Source of the DNA: a virus
Direction: 5' to 3' (one strand)
Length of the DNA: 25,927 bases
Virus record (IMG/VR): IMGVR_UViG_3300033997_000085
Location: 1-25,927 of that record
The notes under the pieces were generated by a model. That model did no database searches, was not told the DNA's origin, and worked only from the letters and a program-made list of their open reading frames with translations. A program made the position numbers and the translations under genes. This document shows, in pieces, positions 14,771 to 23,202 of the stretch (position 1 is its first letter; each line of letters opens with the position of its first letter).

Positions 14771-15292
14771 CTAGCCCAACGCGTCTGCAAAAGCCCGTGA
14801 AAGAATCGCCCGAACATCCGAACCGGAGTCCTGCAACGCATCCGTCATGTAGTTCGCCCGCGGTTCAATCCGCCATCCATTGCTCTTACGCTCAGAGACC
14901 AACGCAGCCCGCGCTCCACTCCGTCGGCGATTGCTTTTGCCCCGGCCCTCACCAGGGGCCAACTTCTTGATACGGCTACCCAGGCGCACACCGTAGTGCA
15001 GATACGCCGGGTAATAGTCTTTCATGGCGCCGGTTTTGTACGGCGCGACCTTGACCATGAAGCCAGACCGGGAAACCTTGAAGTTGATCGAACCCAGCAA
15101 CGCGCCTGTCCGGTTCAGGGGGTAGCTGTCTTGGCCTCGGGCCAGCGCGATGTTCATCTGCGCTCGTTGCCGTACTAGCTTGCCGGCCTTGCGCATGGCA
15201 GCACGGATCTTCTTCTTGTCGAAGGCTTCGCGTTCAAATTTTTCGAAGCCTTCGATATGAATGTAACCGTCAACCCCAACCGAGTTAGCCAT
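14771..15292 (-). CDS. HK97 gp10-like head-tail (neck/completion) protein
   Basis: A 173-aa protein with the HK97 gp10 pattern: GFEKFEREAFDKKKIRAAMRKAGKLVRQRAQ near the N-terminus, then YPLNRTGALLGSINFKVS and HYGVRLGSR. In siphophages this family closes the neck or helps tail attachment. ATG 15292 was chosen because it overlaps the upstream stop by 8 nt; the open frame extends further but only as out-of-frame shadow of the adaptor gene. The Lys/Arg-rich stretch GRGKSNRRRSGARAA (about 115-130) is notable. Last gene of the HK97-type module before the Mu-type tail. Confidence 0.82.
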   Translation of the reverse strand: MANSVGVDGYIHIEGFEKFEREAFDKKKIRAAMRKAGKLVRQRAQMNIALARGQDSYPLNRTGALLGSINFKVSRSGFMVKVAPYKTGAMKDYYPAYLHYGVRLGSRIKKLAPGEGRGKSNRRRSGARAALVSERKSNGWRIEPRANYMTDALQDSGSDVRAILSRAFADALG

Positions 15293-15647
15293 AGATACTG
15301 TCTCCCGTCTGGGTCGCACCCAGCTCTTCGACCTCCAGCACCGTGAAGCGGCGGGTACCATTCATATCAGCGACCCGACGCACACGGTAAATCGAACCGC
15401 CGTGTACAACCTCATGTGAATCACTCATGCCTTTGAGGTAGTAAAAAATTACTCGGTGAGTGATCTTTACATCGGTCTGGATCCCGTTCGCGTAGACCGC
15501 CGTCCCAACCGGCTGGATTTTTGCCCACCGTTTTTTCTGGTCGGTGAACAGCGAGTCGAGGCCCAGGTCGTCCGCCGGGATATCCGACCGCAACCGCAAT
15601 GTGATGCGCCGGTCCAGCTCGCCGGCACTCGGTTCGCGCATCGCCAT
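15285..15647 (-). CDS. Head-tail adaptor / head closure protein
   Basis: A 120-aa protein of the phage head-tail joining family (SPP1 gp16/HK97 gp7 type). The start GELDRRITLRL, central KRWAKIQPVGT and the late THRVIFYYLKGM...GGSIYRVRRVADMNGTRRFTVLEVEEL follow the family strand order. It would cap the connector so that packaged DNA stays inside. ATG 2 nt after the upstream gene with GAGG upstream. Confidence 0.88.
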   Translation of the reverse strand: MAMREPSAGELDRRITLRLRSDIPADDLGLDSLFTDQKKRWAKIQPVGTAVYANGIQTDVKITHRVIFYYLKGMSDSHEVVHGGSIYRVRRVADMNGTRRFTVLEVEELGATQTGDSIYG

Positions 15648-15649
15648 AG

Positions 15650-16201
15650 TCAGAACCTCGGCGGCACGGTGATTTCAGCCACCAGGTGATCAAGAAACGT
15701 CGACGGCAGTTCAGACAGTGTCTGCCCAACCAGGAACATTTCCGGGTGTCGGTAGATCGTTGCCGCCGCCATCAACAGCCAGTTGCGTACGCCTGGGTTG
15801 AGATCCATATCGAGCCCGGCCTTGTAACGGATCCGCAGTCGGCCACCTGGCCGAACGGCGGGGAAATACAGGAAGCTCTCCCGCTGGTCTTGGCGAAGGT
15901 CAAACGGCCCGACCTGCTCCATCCAACTACCGCTTGCCTGCTGGGAGAACACCGAGACAATCTCGCTCGCCTGGCCCACATCAAGCGCATGTCCACTCTG
16001 CCGATCTGCCGGCCACTCTTCTTCATAAACAGCACCACGAATTGCAGCGCCTGTTTTCGACTCGCATTGAGTGGTAACGCCAGGAATGATGATTTGCTCG
16101 ATCAGCTCAGGCGCCATGTCCTCCGGCTCAACACGGCACTGAAACGCCACCTGATCGAGCGTCAGGACCGGCTCACCGAAGTACTCAATTCGACGGGCCA
16201 T
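15650..16201 (-). CDS. Head-tail connector protein, gp6-like
   Basis: A 183-aa protein with features of the HK97 gp6 adaptor family: an N-terminal LTLDQVAFQCRVEP.D segment, a helical LIEQIIIPGVTTQCESKTG region, a FPAVRPGGRLRIRYKAGLD middle and a C-terminal VRNWLLMAAATIYRHPE helix typical for this family. It attaches as a ring beneath the portal. Placed three genes after portal in the usual order (capsid, small protein, connector, adaptor). Confidence 0.85.
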   Translation of the reverse strand: MARRIEYFGEPVLTLDQVAFQCRVEPEDMAPELIEQIIIPGVTTQCESKTGAAIRGAVYEEEWPADRQSGHALDVGQASEIVSVFSQQASGSWMEQVGPFDLRQDQRESFLYFPAVRPGGRLRIRYKAGLDMDLNPGVRNWLLMAAATIYRHPEMFLVGQTLSELPSTFLDHLVAEITVPPRF

Positions 16202-16204
16202 GAC

Positions 16205-16546
16205 TTATGGTTTCTCGTCGGGTTCTTCCGGATCGACTGGATCAACCGGATCAACCGGATCAACCGGATCAATGGGATCGACTGGGTCTACTGGGTCTAC
16301 TGGGTCCACCGGATCAATGGGATCTACTGGATCTACAGACTCAGCTGCTTTCCCGCCTTTCTTCGCGGCCGGTTTCTTCGCTCCGCCACCAGCAGGCGCT
16401 TTTTCAGAGACACCAGGGGCCACATAAGCCGTTGCTCGGCCTGACTGGATCAGCGAAGCGGCGGCATCGCTGTCGAAGCCAGCGATCTCACCAATGGCAT
16501 AGCCACGCCATTCCTTTTTGAAGGTGACAATCTTCGTATCGGTCAT
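16205..16546 (-). CDS. Small head-module protein with (Val/Ile-Asp-Pro) repeat tail
   Basis: A 113-aa protein. Residues 1-45 form a small domain (IVTFKKEWRGYAIGEIAGFDSDAAASLIQSG.A) commonly seen in proteins encoded just after HK97-type capsid genes. A Lys/Ala/Gly-rich linker follows (about 50-68). The C-terminal region is twelve tandem VDP/IDP tripeptides and ends EEPDEKP. The tail is extended and acidic. Function is not established; location suggests a capsid-associated or packaging-accessory role (gpFI-like position). ATG with AGGTAG 5 nt upstream. Confidence 0.78.
   Translation of the reverse strand: MTDTKIVTFKKEWRGYAIGEIAGFDSDAAASLIQSGRATAYVAPGVSEKAPAGGGAKKPAAKKGGKAAESVDPVDPIDPVDPVDPVDPVDPIDPVDPVDPVDPVDPEEPDEKP
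16229..16336 (-). repeat. Twelve tandem 9-bp repeats (VDP codons)
   Basis: Twelve consecutive 9-bp units of the type GTT GAT CCG encode VDP or IDP. Unit number can change by slippage without breaking the frame because each unit is three codons. Confidence 0.95.
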
Positions 16547-16597
16547 GATGCTACCTGCATAGTGAATTGGTCCCGCCAGCCGGCAGGACCAGGGGGA

Positions 16598-17908
16598 TTA
16601 CATACCGGCGCCCCAAGTAATGCCGGTACCCACAGAGATCGACTCGACGTGACGCGGGCCGAAGTCATGCTTGCTGATTACACGGATCAGGGTTTGGTCG
16701 CGCTGGAACGCACTCACCGTGTTACCGGCGCCGTCCTTGTAGGAAGCCTCGGTGCTGATCGCAATCGCCAGCGTGGTGTCTTCACCGATGTAGCAGTCGG
16801 CGAAGTTCACGAAGTAGATCTCGGACTCGTTCCCGCCGGCGCCCAGGTTGACTGGCACTTGAGTGGTCAGTGCCACCGGGTAGCCCTTCAACATGCCACC
16901 GTCGATTTCCGGGTATGCCTTGTTACCGTTGCCGTCGCGCAGCGATTGCAGCCAGCGAATAGTGCGCGGCGCCATAATCCAGCCACAGCCGGCCAGATCC
17001 ACGTTTGCGCCTTCCAGGCGCAGCATCATGCCGCCCAGGTACAGGTCAACGATGGCGAGCGTTGCACCAGCAGGCGCCCCCATCACGTTGCCAGGCAGAG
17101 CCCAGTAGCGCAGACCCTTCGGCAGCGAGCCAGTGCCAGCGCCGCGGATGAAGTGAAGATCTTCCGACAGGCCCATACTGACCGCGAGATCACTGCTGAC
17201 CTGGGAGTCGATACGCGGGTTAACGCCCGCATACGCCAACAGATCATTGGAGATCGGCACGATAGCCGCCGCCTTCTTTGCGGACAGCTTGAGGTCGCCG
17301 AACTGCATATCTGTGATTGCAATGTCTTCCTCGGTGCCCAGGTAGGTCACCTGAGTGTTGCCTAGCACGCGAGGCATGGTCAGGTTGCCATTGTTCAACG
17401 GCAGGCTGATGGCGCCCATTTTGCGCACCACTGACTTAGGCCGCAGCGACTCGATGACACTGGTACTGAAATTCTCTGGTACCAGCACACCGCCAGAACC
17501 CGGCGTAACGGTTGACAGCGCCATGTGTACATCGGCGCCGTAACCACCAGTCTTCGCCATTTCCGCAGCGACCTGCTGATTGCCACCAGCCTGGACCATC
17601 AAGCGAACCATCTGCGCCATGGCAACACCTGGTTTTGTTGGTTCGCTATGAGTGCTGATATGGGTGGGGGAACCTTTATTGCCCTGTGCGCTTTCCTCGA
17701 CAGGCACCGCAGCTGCTGCCGCGATCCGCTCGGCGCTTTCGGCGCGCGTGATCTTCGCGGTCATTTCGTTGATCTGGGTTTCCAACTGCGCAAACTGCGC
17801 CAGCTGCTCCACAGTAAGGCTAGCGCCACCGGCCTCGATCTGGGCAAGTGCCTGGACCTGGGTCACCAGTTGGGCGCGTTCGCTACGCATTTGAAGTACA
17901 AGGGACAT
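16598..17908 (-). CDS. Major capsid protein (HK97 fold)
   Basis: A 436-aa capsid protein. Residues 1-75 form a coiled-coil scaffolding (delta) domain rich in Gln/Ala/Glu. A low-complexity linker (about 76-95) probably contains the protease cleavage site. The body has STVTPGSGGVLVPENFSTSVIESLRPKSVVRKMGA and LSEDLHFIRGAGTGSLPKGL, and the C-terminus VSAFQRDQTLIRVISKHDFGPRHVESI, all typical of the Phage_capsid family. The gene has the strongest ribosome binding site in the window (AGGAGG, about 5 nt from ATG) and follows a terminator-like hairpin. It assembles the procapsid shell. Confidence 0.97.
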   Translation of the reverse strand: MSLVLQMRSERAQLVTQVQALAQIEAGGASLTVEQLAQFAQLETQINEMTAKITRAESAERIAAAAAVPVEESAQGNKGSPTHISTHSEPTKPGVAMAQMVRLMVQAGGNQQVAAEMAKTGGYGADVHMALSTVTPGSGGVLVPENFSTSVIESLRPKSVVRKMGAISLPLNNGNLTMPRVLGNTQVTYLGTEEDIAITDMQFGDLKLSAKKAAAIVPISNDLLAYAGVNPRIDSQVSSDLAVSMGLSEDLHFIRGAGTGSLPKGLRYWALPGNVMGAPAGATLAIVDLYLGGMMLRLEGANVDLAGCGWIMAPRTIRWLQSLRDGNGNKAYPEIDGGMLKGYPVALTTQVPVNLGAGGNESEIYFVNFADCYIGEDTTLAIAISTEASYKDGAGNTVSAFQRDQTLIRVISKHDFGPRHVESISVGTGITWGAGM

Positions 17909-17924
17909 GGTGCCTCCTGGGCAT

Positions 17925-17947
17925 TAAAAAACCCGCACAAGGCGGGC
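17925..17947 (-). terminator. Terminator-like hairpin between protease and capsid genes
   Basis: On the minus strand CCCGC / GCGGG pair around a short loop (CTTGT) and TTTTTT follows, immediately before the capsid ribosome binding site. It could terminate transcripts or protect the capsid mRNA 5' end after processing. Confidence 0.65.
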
Positions 17948-17970
17948 TTCGACGACTGCCGCGAACGCGG

Positions 17971-18915
17971 TCAGATCAGTGTTTGAAGATTCAGTGCAGC
18001 GGTACGAACCGCGATGCGGCCGCCCTGGCGATTCGCGCGGCTCAGCGCAACAGAATGAGAAAGGTCATCGACGGCCTGTTGTGGGCTTTGCATGCGGTCG
18101 GCCAGGCCAGCGCTGATGCCCGCCTGGCCGCGATACAAGCCGGCCTCGGTCGCCATGACTTGTTGAACGGATAGCCCTCGGTACTCGGCGACAGCGTTGA
18201 CGAAGAGTTGGTAGCTCTCTTGCACAACGTCGTTGAGGTACTTAAGCGACTGATCGCTCAAGGGCTCGTGAGGGCTGAGGTCATTTTTGTGAGCGCCGGC
18301 AAACACGGTGGTTACCTTGACGCCCATGCCCTCTTCCATCTTGGAGCGGTCCATGTGGCTGGCGATGACACCGATGGAGCCGACGCCACTGGTCTGGCTA
18401 ACCACCAACTCGCTACAGGCCGAACCGAGTAGGTAGCCGCCGCTGTATGCCATGAAGTTCACAATGCCAGTGATGGGCTTCTGCTGGGCCATGGCGCGGA
18501 TATCCGCCGCCAGTTCAAACGCCCCCACGGCAGAACCGCCAGGACTGTCAATATCCAGCACGATCCGCTCGACCATGGGGTCAGCGACCGCGTTGCGGAT
18601 CTGGCTGCGCAGCTGTTCATAGCTGGTCATCGTTTCGCACATGCCGATATGGCTGCCGCGACTGACCAACACACCGCTAACGGGAATCACCTCGATACCG
18701 GTGCGGGCAATTGCCGTGCGGCGTTCTTCTTCGCGCTGGGCGATGCGGTCCATCCCGTCATCCGACCATAGGCCCGCAGCCCCCGTGGCACCAATGTTGA
18801 CGATGTTCAAGCTCATCACCTGGTTGGCCCAGCGCACGCCGAGGTCCAACATATCAGGCATCACCAACAGCGGCTGGTTGAACAGCAGGCTGGAGGCACG
18901 CAGGTAGTTTTTCAT
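17971..18915 (-). CDS. Head maturation protease, S49 (SppA-like) family
   Basis: A 314-aa serine protease that trims capsid proteins during head maturation. It has the S49 fold markers: DIDSPGG (121-127), AYSGGYLLGSACSE with likely nucleophile Ser158, SGVGSIGVI (176-184), and GAHKND with Lys210. The Ser-Lys distance of 52 residues equals that of the Ser-Lys dyad of Bacillus SppA. No signal peptide. ATG overlaps the portal stop (ATGA). Gene order portal-protease-capsid is the standard HK97 arrangement. Confidence 0.95.
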   Translation of the reverse strand: MKNYLRASSLLFNQPLLVMPDMLDLGVRWANQVMSLNIVNIGATGAAGLWSDDGMDRIAQREEERRTAIARTGIEVIPVSGVLVSRGSHIGMCETMTSYEQLRSQIRNAVADPMVERIVLDIDSPGGSAVGAFELAADIRAMAQQKPITGIVNFMAYSGGYLLGSACSELVVSQTSGVGSIGVIASHMDRSKMEEGMGVKVTTVFAGAHKNDLSPHEPLSDQSLKYLNDVVQESYQLFVNAVAEYRGLSVQQVMATEAGLYRGQAGISAGLADRMQSPQQAVDDLSHSVALSRANRQGGRIAVRTAALNLQTLI

Positions 18916-20183
18916 TGCGCCAAAATCCTCTCAATTTGAGCGTGCTGCATTTCGAGCTGCGCGCGCACGGCGGGGTTGGTCAAGTCGGCGCCACTCTTGC
19001 CTGCATCAACCATGTTTAGCGGTTGCATGTAGATATCCCCACCGGTTACGGGCGGCATATTTTCCAGGCGCCGGATGTCATTGGCACTCAGCCAGCCCCA
19101 CTGCCGTCCAATGGCATAGGCTTCGTAGCGGCTCTTCTGGTCACCCCGTAGCAACCCGGACAGGTTGAACTCGATGAAGTAGTTACGCCGGTCGGCGGGC
19201 AGCAAGAAGTCGCGCATCATCGACTGTTCGTGACGCTTGACCCAAGGCAGCAACGCGAACACCACAAACTGAATCATCAGTTGCTCAAGGGTGTTGTAGT
19301 TCGACTTCTCCAGGTCGTTAACCATGGGCAGCGGGATTTTGTAGATTCGGGCGATATCGGTACCGGAGGTTTTGAGAATCCCCAGCACCTCGGCATCCAC
19401 GTTGTTCATGGAGATGGGCTTGAAGGTCATACCCTCTTGTATCAAGGCCACCTTTTTAGCGTTATCCATTCCGCCGAACTTCTGGCCCCACTGGTCAACG
19501 ATCTTGTCGATGCTGCCCTGGTCCTTGATTGCGGGGGATTCACGCGGTCGCTCGATCACACCGGAAACGGTCACACCGTTGGCGAAGCTCTTGCCCGTGT
19601 ACTGCCTGACCGCCTGGGCGAGCCCCAAGGATTCGGCGTGCACCTCAATCGGCGACAGCCCCACATAGTGATTGGTGCTGAACCATCGCACGTGGTGGAT
19701 CATGCGCATCGGCAGCGCCTCCCCGCCGCAGATTCGGTAATACGGCAGCATGTCGCCGCCCTTGAGTACCTGCACCTTGTCGTTACACAAAGGCCAAAGC
19801 GCCGCTACGTTGCCATCATCCCGACGGTCAATAAAGCTGTAACCGTTTCCGCGCAAACCAGCCGCGCCTTGCATGCACTCCATGTACTCATATGGCGTTT
19901 GGAAACCGTTCGGTTGATACCGCAGAACGTCATACGCCGGATGGTTGATCGCCGCTTCGCGCTGGCCTTGGTCCAAACGTTTGTACATTTCGCAGGGCAA
20001 CTGCCCCATGGTTTCAGCCAACAGCGTGACGCAGTTTTGCAGAATAGGTAGTCCCAGGGCTGATTCAGGCGTGACCCTCACCCCAGCGCTGTTACGCCCA
20101 CTACCGATCAGGCCGCGCCATAAGCCGCTCCCCGTTTCAGTGAGGTTGCCGCGACCTTCGCCGAGCACGCTTGAAAAGAACAT
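18912..20183 (-). CDS. Portal protein (HK97 family)
   Basis: A 423-aa protein that forms the twelve-subunit DNA channel at one capsid vertex. Family features: VTPESALGLPILQNCVTLLAETMGQLPCEMYKR near the N-terminus, HPAYDVLRYQPNGFQTPYEYMECM, the HHVRWFSTNHYVGLSPIEV stretch, and the wing/stem part GTDIARIYKIPLPMVNDLEKSNYNTLEQLMIQFV. ATG with a strong AGGAGG formed by the last codons of the upstream 59-aa gene. Docks the terminase during packaging and the connector later. Confidence 0.97.
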   Translation of the reverse strand: MFFSSVLGEGRGNLTETGSGLWRGLIGSGRNSAGVRVTPESALGLPILQNCVTLLAETMGQLPCEMYKRLDQGQREAAINHPAYDVLRYQPNGFQTPYEYMECMQGAAGLRGNGYSFIDRRDDGNVAALWPLCNDKVQVLKGGDMLPYYRICGGEALPMRMIHHVRWFSTNHYVGLSPIEVHAESLGLAQAVRQYTGKSFANGVTVSGVIERPRESPAIKDQGSIDKIVDQWGQKFGGMDNAKKVALIQEGMTFKPISMNNVDAEVLGILKTSGTDIARIYKIPLPMVNDLEKSNYNTLEQLMIQFVVFALLPWVKRHEQSMMRDFLLPADRRNYFIEFNLSGLLRGDQKSRYEAYAIGRQWGWLSANDIRRLENMPPVTGGDIYMQPLNMVDAGKSGADLTNPAVRAQLEMQHAQIERILAQ

Positions 20184-20185
20184 GC

Positions 20186-20365
20186 TCAGCCTCCTTTAGG
20201 ATTGGGGTTGGTTGCAGCAGCTGCGCGATCCGCTAACCAGGACCAGGCCATAAGACCGGTTCCCGCTACGACACACGCAGCGGGCACGTGGACCATCGCC
20301 ACGCCACCGACCAGCAGCCCGAAGCCCAGCAGGCCGGACAGCCAGGACAAGATGACCAATTTCAT
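20186..20365 (-). CDS. Small membrane protein (59 aa) between terminase and portal
   Basis: Read directly from the sequence: it starts MKLVILSWLSGLLG and ends NPNPKGG. Two apolar segments (about 3-26 and 28-45) with no charged residues between residue 2 and about residue 46 point to a small inner-membrane protein with one hairpin or two spans. Its ATG overlaps the terminase stop by 4 nt (ATGA) and its last codons carry the AGGAGG for the portal gene, which argues for real translation and coupling. The alternative overlapping frame (20196-20399) is Arg-rich with no good start. Function unknown; small membrane proteins occur at this place in related phages. Confidence 0.75.
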   Translation of the reverse strand: MKLVILSWLSGLLGFGLLVGGVAMVHVPAACVVAGTGLMAWSWLADRAAAATNPNPKGG

Positions 20366-22185
20366 ATACCGACCCCTTCGTCGTAGATGGATGTGCCACC
20401 AGCGCCCGCGGCTTTACCGCTGATGCCAGTAGCCATGATGCCCGCCACTATGCCGTCGATGCGGCCGGTGGCCTTGGCCTTGTCGGCCTTGCGGTTGTTG
20501 GCTGGGTCAGAAACGATCACCGCGTTGCCGGCGTTCCAGGTCATTACCGGGTTGCCGTCATGCCGCAGGGTTTCAACTGTTTCGTTTTCGACCAGCTCCC
20601 ATTCAGAGGGATCGAGATCAATGACCCCCTCGCCTTTTTCTTGGGGAGCCAGGCCCAGTAGTCGCCGCTCAAACTCATCAACGGCTGGGCCCATGTCTTT
20701 GAAGCCTTGGCCGAAGCCCACCATCTCTGGCAGCGTGATGTCGTATTCCGACATCAGTTGCAGCAGGTCTTCGATTCGCCAGCGGTCATACGCGATGCGC
20801 TCCACGCCGAAGTACGCCGTGATCGTGACCAAACGCCGCAGTACATGGAGCTTACTGATTGCCCGGCCAGGTGTTGTTTCGAGGTGCCCGTCCTTGACCC
20901 ACATTGCATAGGGCACCTTGTCGCGATCTTCACGGCCTTGTAGATCGTCGTCCGGGATCCAGAAGTAAGGCAGTAGCCGCCAGTGCGGGTCGTGCGGCGC
21001 CGGCCAGAACAACAGGACAAACGCCGTCAGGTCCGTGGTACTTGCGAGATCGAGCCCGCCGACGCAGCGCCGGTTGCGCAACATCCGCATCGGCACGCGC
21101 TCTTCTGCCTGCTTCCAAACCGCCCAAGAGATCCACGGCGCATCGGCCTGGGTCCACTCGCAGAAGTTCAAACGCCGCACCACCGACTCTTGCGCTGGCA
21201 AGCCCCGTGCGGCCTTCACCTGCTCACGCAAGTACTTGCGACCTGGGATGCCGTCGGCCTGGCCGTCTGCGATGTGATCGAGCGAAGGGTTGACCTTCGC
21301 CCAGCAGCTTTCATCCTTGAACGGATCGTCACCATCGTCGAGCGAACAGATGAAGGCAAAGAAACTGTCGTCATCCTCAATGCCCGCACAGATGCGCACG
21401 CCCAGGTCGTGATACTGACCGCACACCGTTTTCTTATCGGAGCCGCTGTTGGTGATCATCACCACCATGGCCTTGCGCCGGTTCTTGGTACCGGCGCGCA
21501 TCATGTTCACAGTGGCGGCGGTTTTATGTTCGTGCACCTCATCGAGCAAGCCAATGTGTGGCCGTGGCCCTGACTTGCCTTCGTCGGCACTGATCGGCCG
21601 GAAGAACGAATTGGTATTGGGGTAAAACAGGTTCCACACCTTTTCGTCGCGCCCCGACTGCACCAGGCGCGAGCGGAGTTTCGCGGACATGTCGACCATC
21701 GACACGGCATCACGAAACAAGATCATTGCCTGGTCACGTTTGGTCGCAGCGGCGTAAATCTCGGCGCGCTGTTCACCGTCAGACACCAGACCGTACAGAC
21801 CGATGCCAGCCACCAACGGGCTTTTGCCGGAGCCCTTACCGGTTTCGATGTATCCCAGGCGGAAGCGGCGGAACCCGTCCACTGTCATCCAGCCGAACAA
21901 GCTGCCGATGACGAACGCCTGCCACGGGGCTAGCAGGAAGGGCATGCCTTCGTAATCGCCGCCGTTGAGGCAAAGCACTTCTTCGAAAAAACCGATGGCT
22001 CTGTTGGCCTTGGCTAGATCCCAGATCAGACCGCGTGCGGGGCCGTGTTTCAGATCCTGCAGGTGACGCTTGCAGGCGTTGCGAACATCAGGACCGGCGA
22101 CGATATCGCCAGCCAATACCGCCAGGGCGAACGCGCTGACGCGATCATCAGTTGAAGTACTTGTCTGCGGCGTCTCGTTGGTCAT
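20362..22185 (-). CDS. Terminase large subunit
   Basis: A 607-aa packaging motor and nuclease. The ATPase part has Walker A GKGSGKS (about 116-122) and Walker B HIGLLDE (about 210-216), followed by the coupling motif VVMITNSGS. The nuclease part begins with GGLDLASTTDL (catalytic Asp near 379) and ends with the RIDGIVAGIMA motif that supplies another metal-binding Asp. ATG 22185 is preferred: it has AGGTGAG 10 nt upstream, whereas the in-frame GTG at 22200 lacks a clear site. It overlaps the small subunit gene. It cuts DNA at cos and pumps it into the prohead. Confidence 0.96.
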   Translation of the reverse strand: MTNETPQTSTSTDDRVSAFALAVLAGDIVAGPDVRNACKRHLQDLKHGPARGLIWDLAKANRAIGFFEEVLCLNGGDYEGMPFLLAPWQAFVIGSLFGWMTVDGFRRFRLGYIETGKGSGKSPLVAGIGLYGLVSDGEQRAEIYAAATKRDQAMILFRDAVSMVDMSAKLRSRLVQSGRDEKVWNLFYPNTNSFFRPISADEGKSGPRPHIGLLDEVHEHKTAATVNMMRAGTKNRRKAMVVMITNSGSDKKTVCGQYHDLGVRICAGIEDDDSFFAFICSLDDGDDPFKDESCWAKVNPSLDHIADGQADGIPGRKYLREQVKAARGLPAQESVVRRLNFCEWTQADAPWISWAVWKQAEERVPMRMLRNRRCVGGLDLASTTDLTAFVLLFWPAPHDPHWRLLPYFWIPDDDLQGREDRDKVPYAMWVKDGHLETTPGRAISKLHVLRRLVTITAYFGVERIAYDRWRIEDLLQLMSEYDITLPEMVGFGQGFKDMGPAVDEFERRLLGLAPQEKGEGVIDLDPSEWELVENETVETLRHDGNPVMTWNAGNAVIVSDPANNRKADKAKATGRIDGIVAGIMATGISGKAAGAGGTSIYDEGVGI

Positions 22186-22681
22186 TGGGGAATAGCTCAC
22201 CTTGCGGCGCCGGCGACGTTTTCAGATTGCGCCGGGACATGGGCGACAGACCGAACTGGGCGCCGGCGGCGTTGGCGCGCTTCTCGGCGTCATTCGCAAG
22301 CTGGCGAAGGACGTGCATTTGCTGCGCGCCGGTTTTGAAGGTCTGGATGTCGCCGCCCAGGTCATCATCGGAGGCGCTGTTGCGCTTCGTGATCAACCGC
22401 TGGTACCGCCGCCAATCAGCCGCAGCCTGGCAGTAGGTCGCCAGCGCCATCGAGTCCAATTTAGATACGATGCCCAGGGAGATCAGCGCCGGCACCAGCT
22501 GCTCCCATTCGGTGACAGCATCAGCCGAGAGCACGTCCGGCATCAGCGGAGCGGCGACTGGCACTGGAGGTGCCGCGACTTGGGCCAACAGATCACTGAC
22601 GTTTTCGCGCCCACGGTTGCCTTGCAATAATTTCAGCGCCGCCGATGTTCCAGGGCGACCCGAGTTTCCGTTTCCGGCCAT
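22148..22681 (-). CDS. Terminase small subunit (P27 family)
   Basis: A 177-aa DNA-recognition subunit. The N-terminus GRPGTSAALKLLQGNRG, the middle LSADAVTEWEQLVPALISLGIVSKLDSMALATYCQAAADWRRYQ and the end GLSPMSRRNL are diagnostic of the P27-type small terminase family. It should bind the cos region and hand the DNA to the large subunit. ATG start with AGGGGTTAT upstream, and the HNH nuclease gene precedes it by about 150 bp. Confidence 0.93.
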   Translation of the reverse strand: MAGNGNSGRPGTSAALKLLQGNRGRENVSDLLAQVAAPPVPVAAPLMPDVLSADAVTEWEQLVPALISLGIVSKLDSMALATYCQAAADWRRYQRLITKRNSASDDDLGGDIQTFKTGAQQMHVLRQLANDAEKRANAAGAQFGLSPMSRRNLKTSPAPQGELFPNDQRDAADKYFN

Positions 22682-22833
22682 AAATAACCCCTGTCTATTG
22701 ATACCCCCCCTCCCTCATTTATCCCGACGTTGCACACGAAGGGGGGCGAGCGGTCTAGAACAAATTCATGAAAAGGTTTTTCACCCCCCCTACCCTGGGG
22801 AGTGCCATTTTTTGGTGCATTTTCGTCCGCAGG
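22682..22833. other. Non-coding gap between HNH and small terminase; candidate cos region
   Basis: This 152-bp gap is the longest between structural genes. It carries runs of seven C (twice) and six G, and a near-palindrome TGCCATTTTTTGGTGCA at about 22803. HNH-P27-HK97-type packaging modules usually cut at cos near the small terminase gene, so the gap is the natural candidate. No cohesive-end sequence could be assigned. Confidence 0.4.
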
Positions 22834-23202
22834 TCACCGGTTCCAGTGATGCCCTGGATCGACCGGGCGCCCGTCAGCGTTGCAGCCAGGGACCGTGCCC
22901 GTCCGCTCCATCCGCTGCTTGGTCGAGTCGTGACAGAACTTACAGAGGCTCGCCCAGTTCGCCGGATTCCAGAACAGCTTCCATGCAGCCTTGAGCCGCA
23001 CCGGGTCGCCGCTGTCCTTGGCATCCTTGAGCTTGGGTGCAATCTTGTGGTCGACGATGGTAGCGGCAACGGGCCGTTGATCCGTTGAGCACATGGTGCA
23101 ATACGGATGCTCCCGCAGGTGGCCGTCGCGTGACTTCTGCCACTTGTAACCGTAACCGCGCTGGGTGCTGCTGCCACGCCGATCATCCGACACCTTGCTC
23201 AT
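22834..23202 (-). CDS. HNH endonuclease (packaging-associated)
   Basis: A 122-aa nuclease. Zinc ligands are Cys35/Cys38 (CTMC) and Cys87/Cys90 (CKFC); the active site is DH (51-52), the WNPANW Asn pair and CH (90-91) followed by Lys. This is the HNH type that in HK97-like phages works with terminase to cleave cos. Start ATG 23202 overlaps the upstream stop by 1 base; an open frame continues upstream to 23442 but is just the shadow of the holin gene. Confidence 0.94.
   Translation of the reverse strand: MSKVSDDRRGSSTQRGYGYKWQKSRDGHLREHPYCTMCSTDQRPVAATIVDHKIAPKLKDAKDSGDPVRLKAAWKLFWNPANWASLCKFCHDSTKQRMERTGTVPGCNADGRPVDPGHHWNR

Noticed and set aside
16229-16336. CRISPR or intergenic repeat
   Set aside because: Continuous 9-bp in-frame codon repeats inside a gene, without spacers.
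19230-20051. 273-aa frame antisense to the portal gene
   Set aside because: Shadow of the portal gene; no ribosome binding site or domain.
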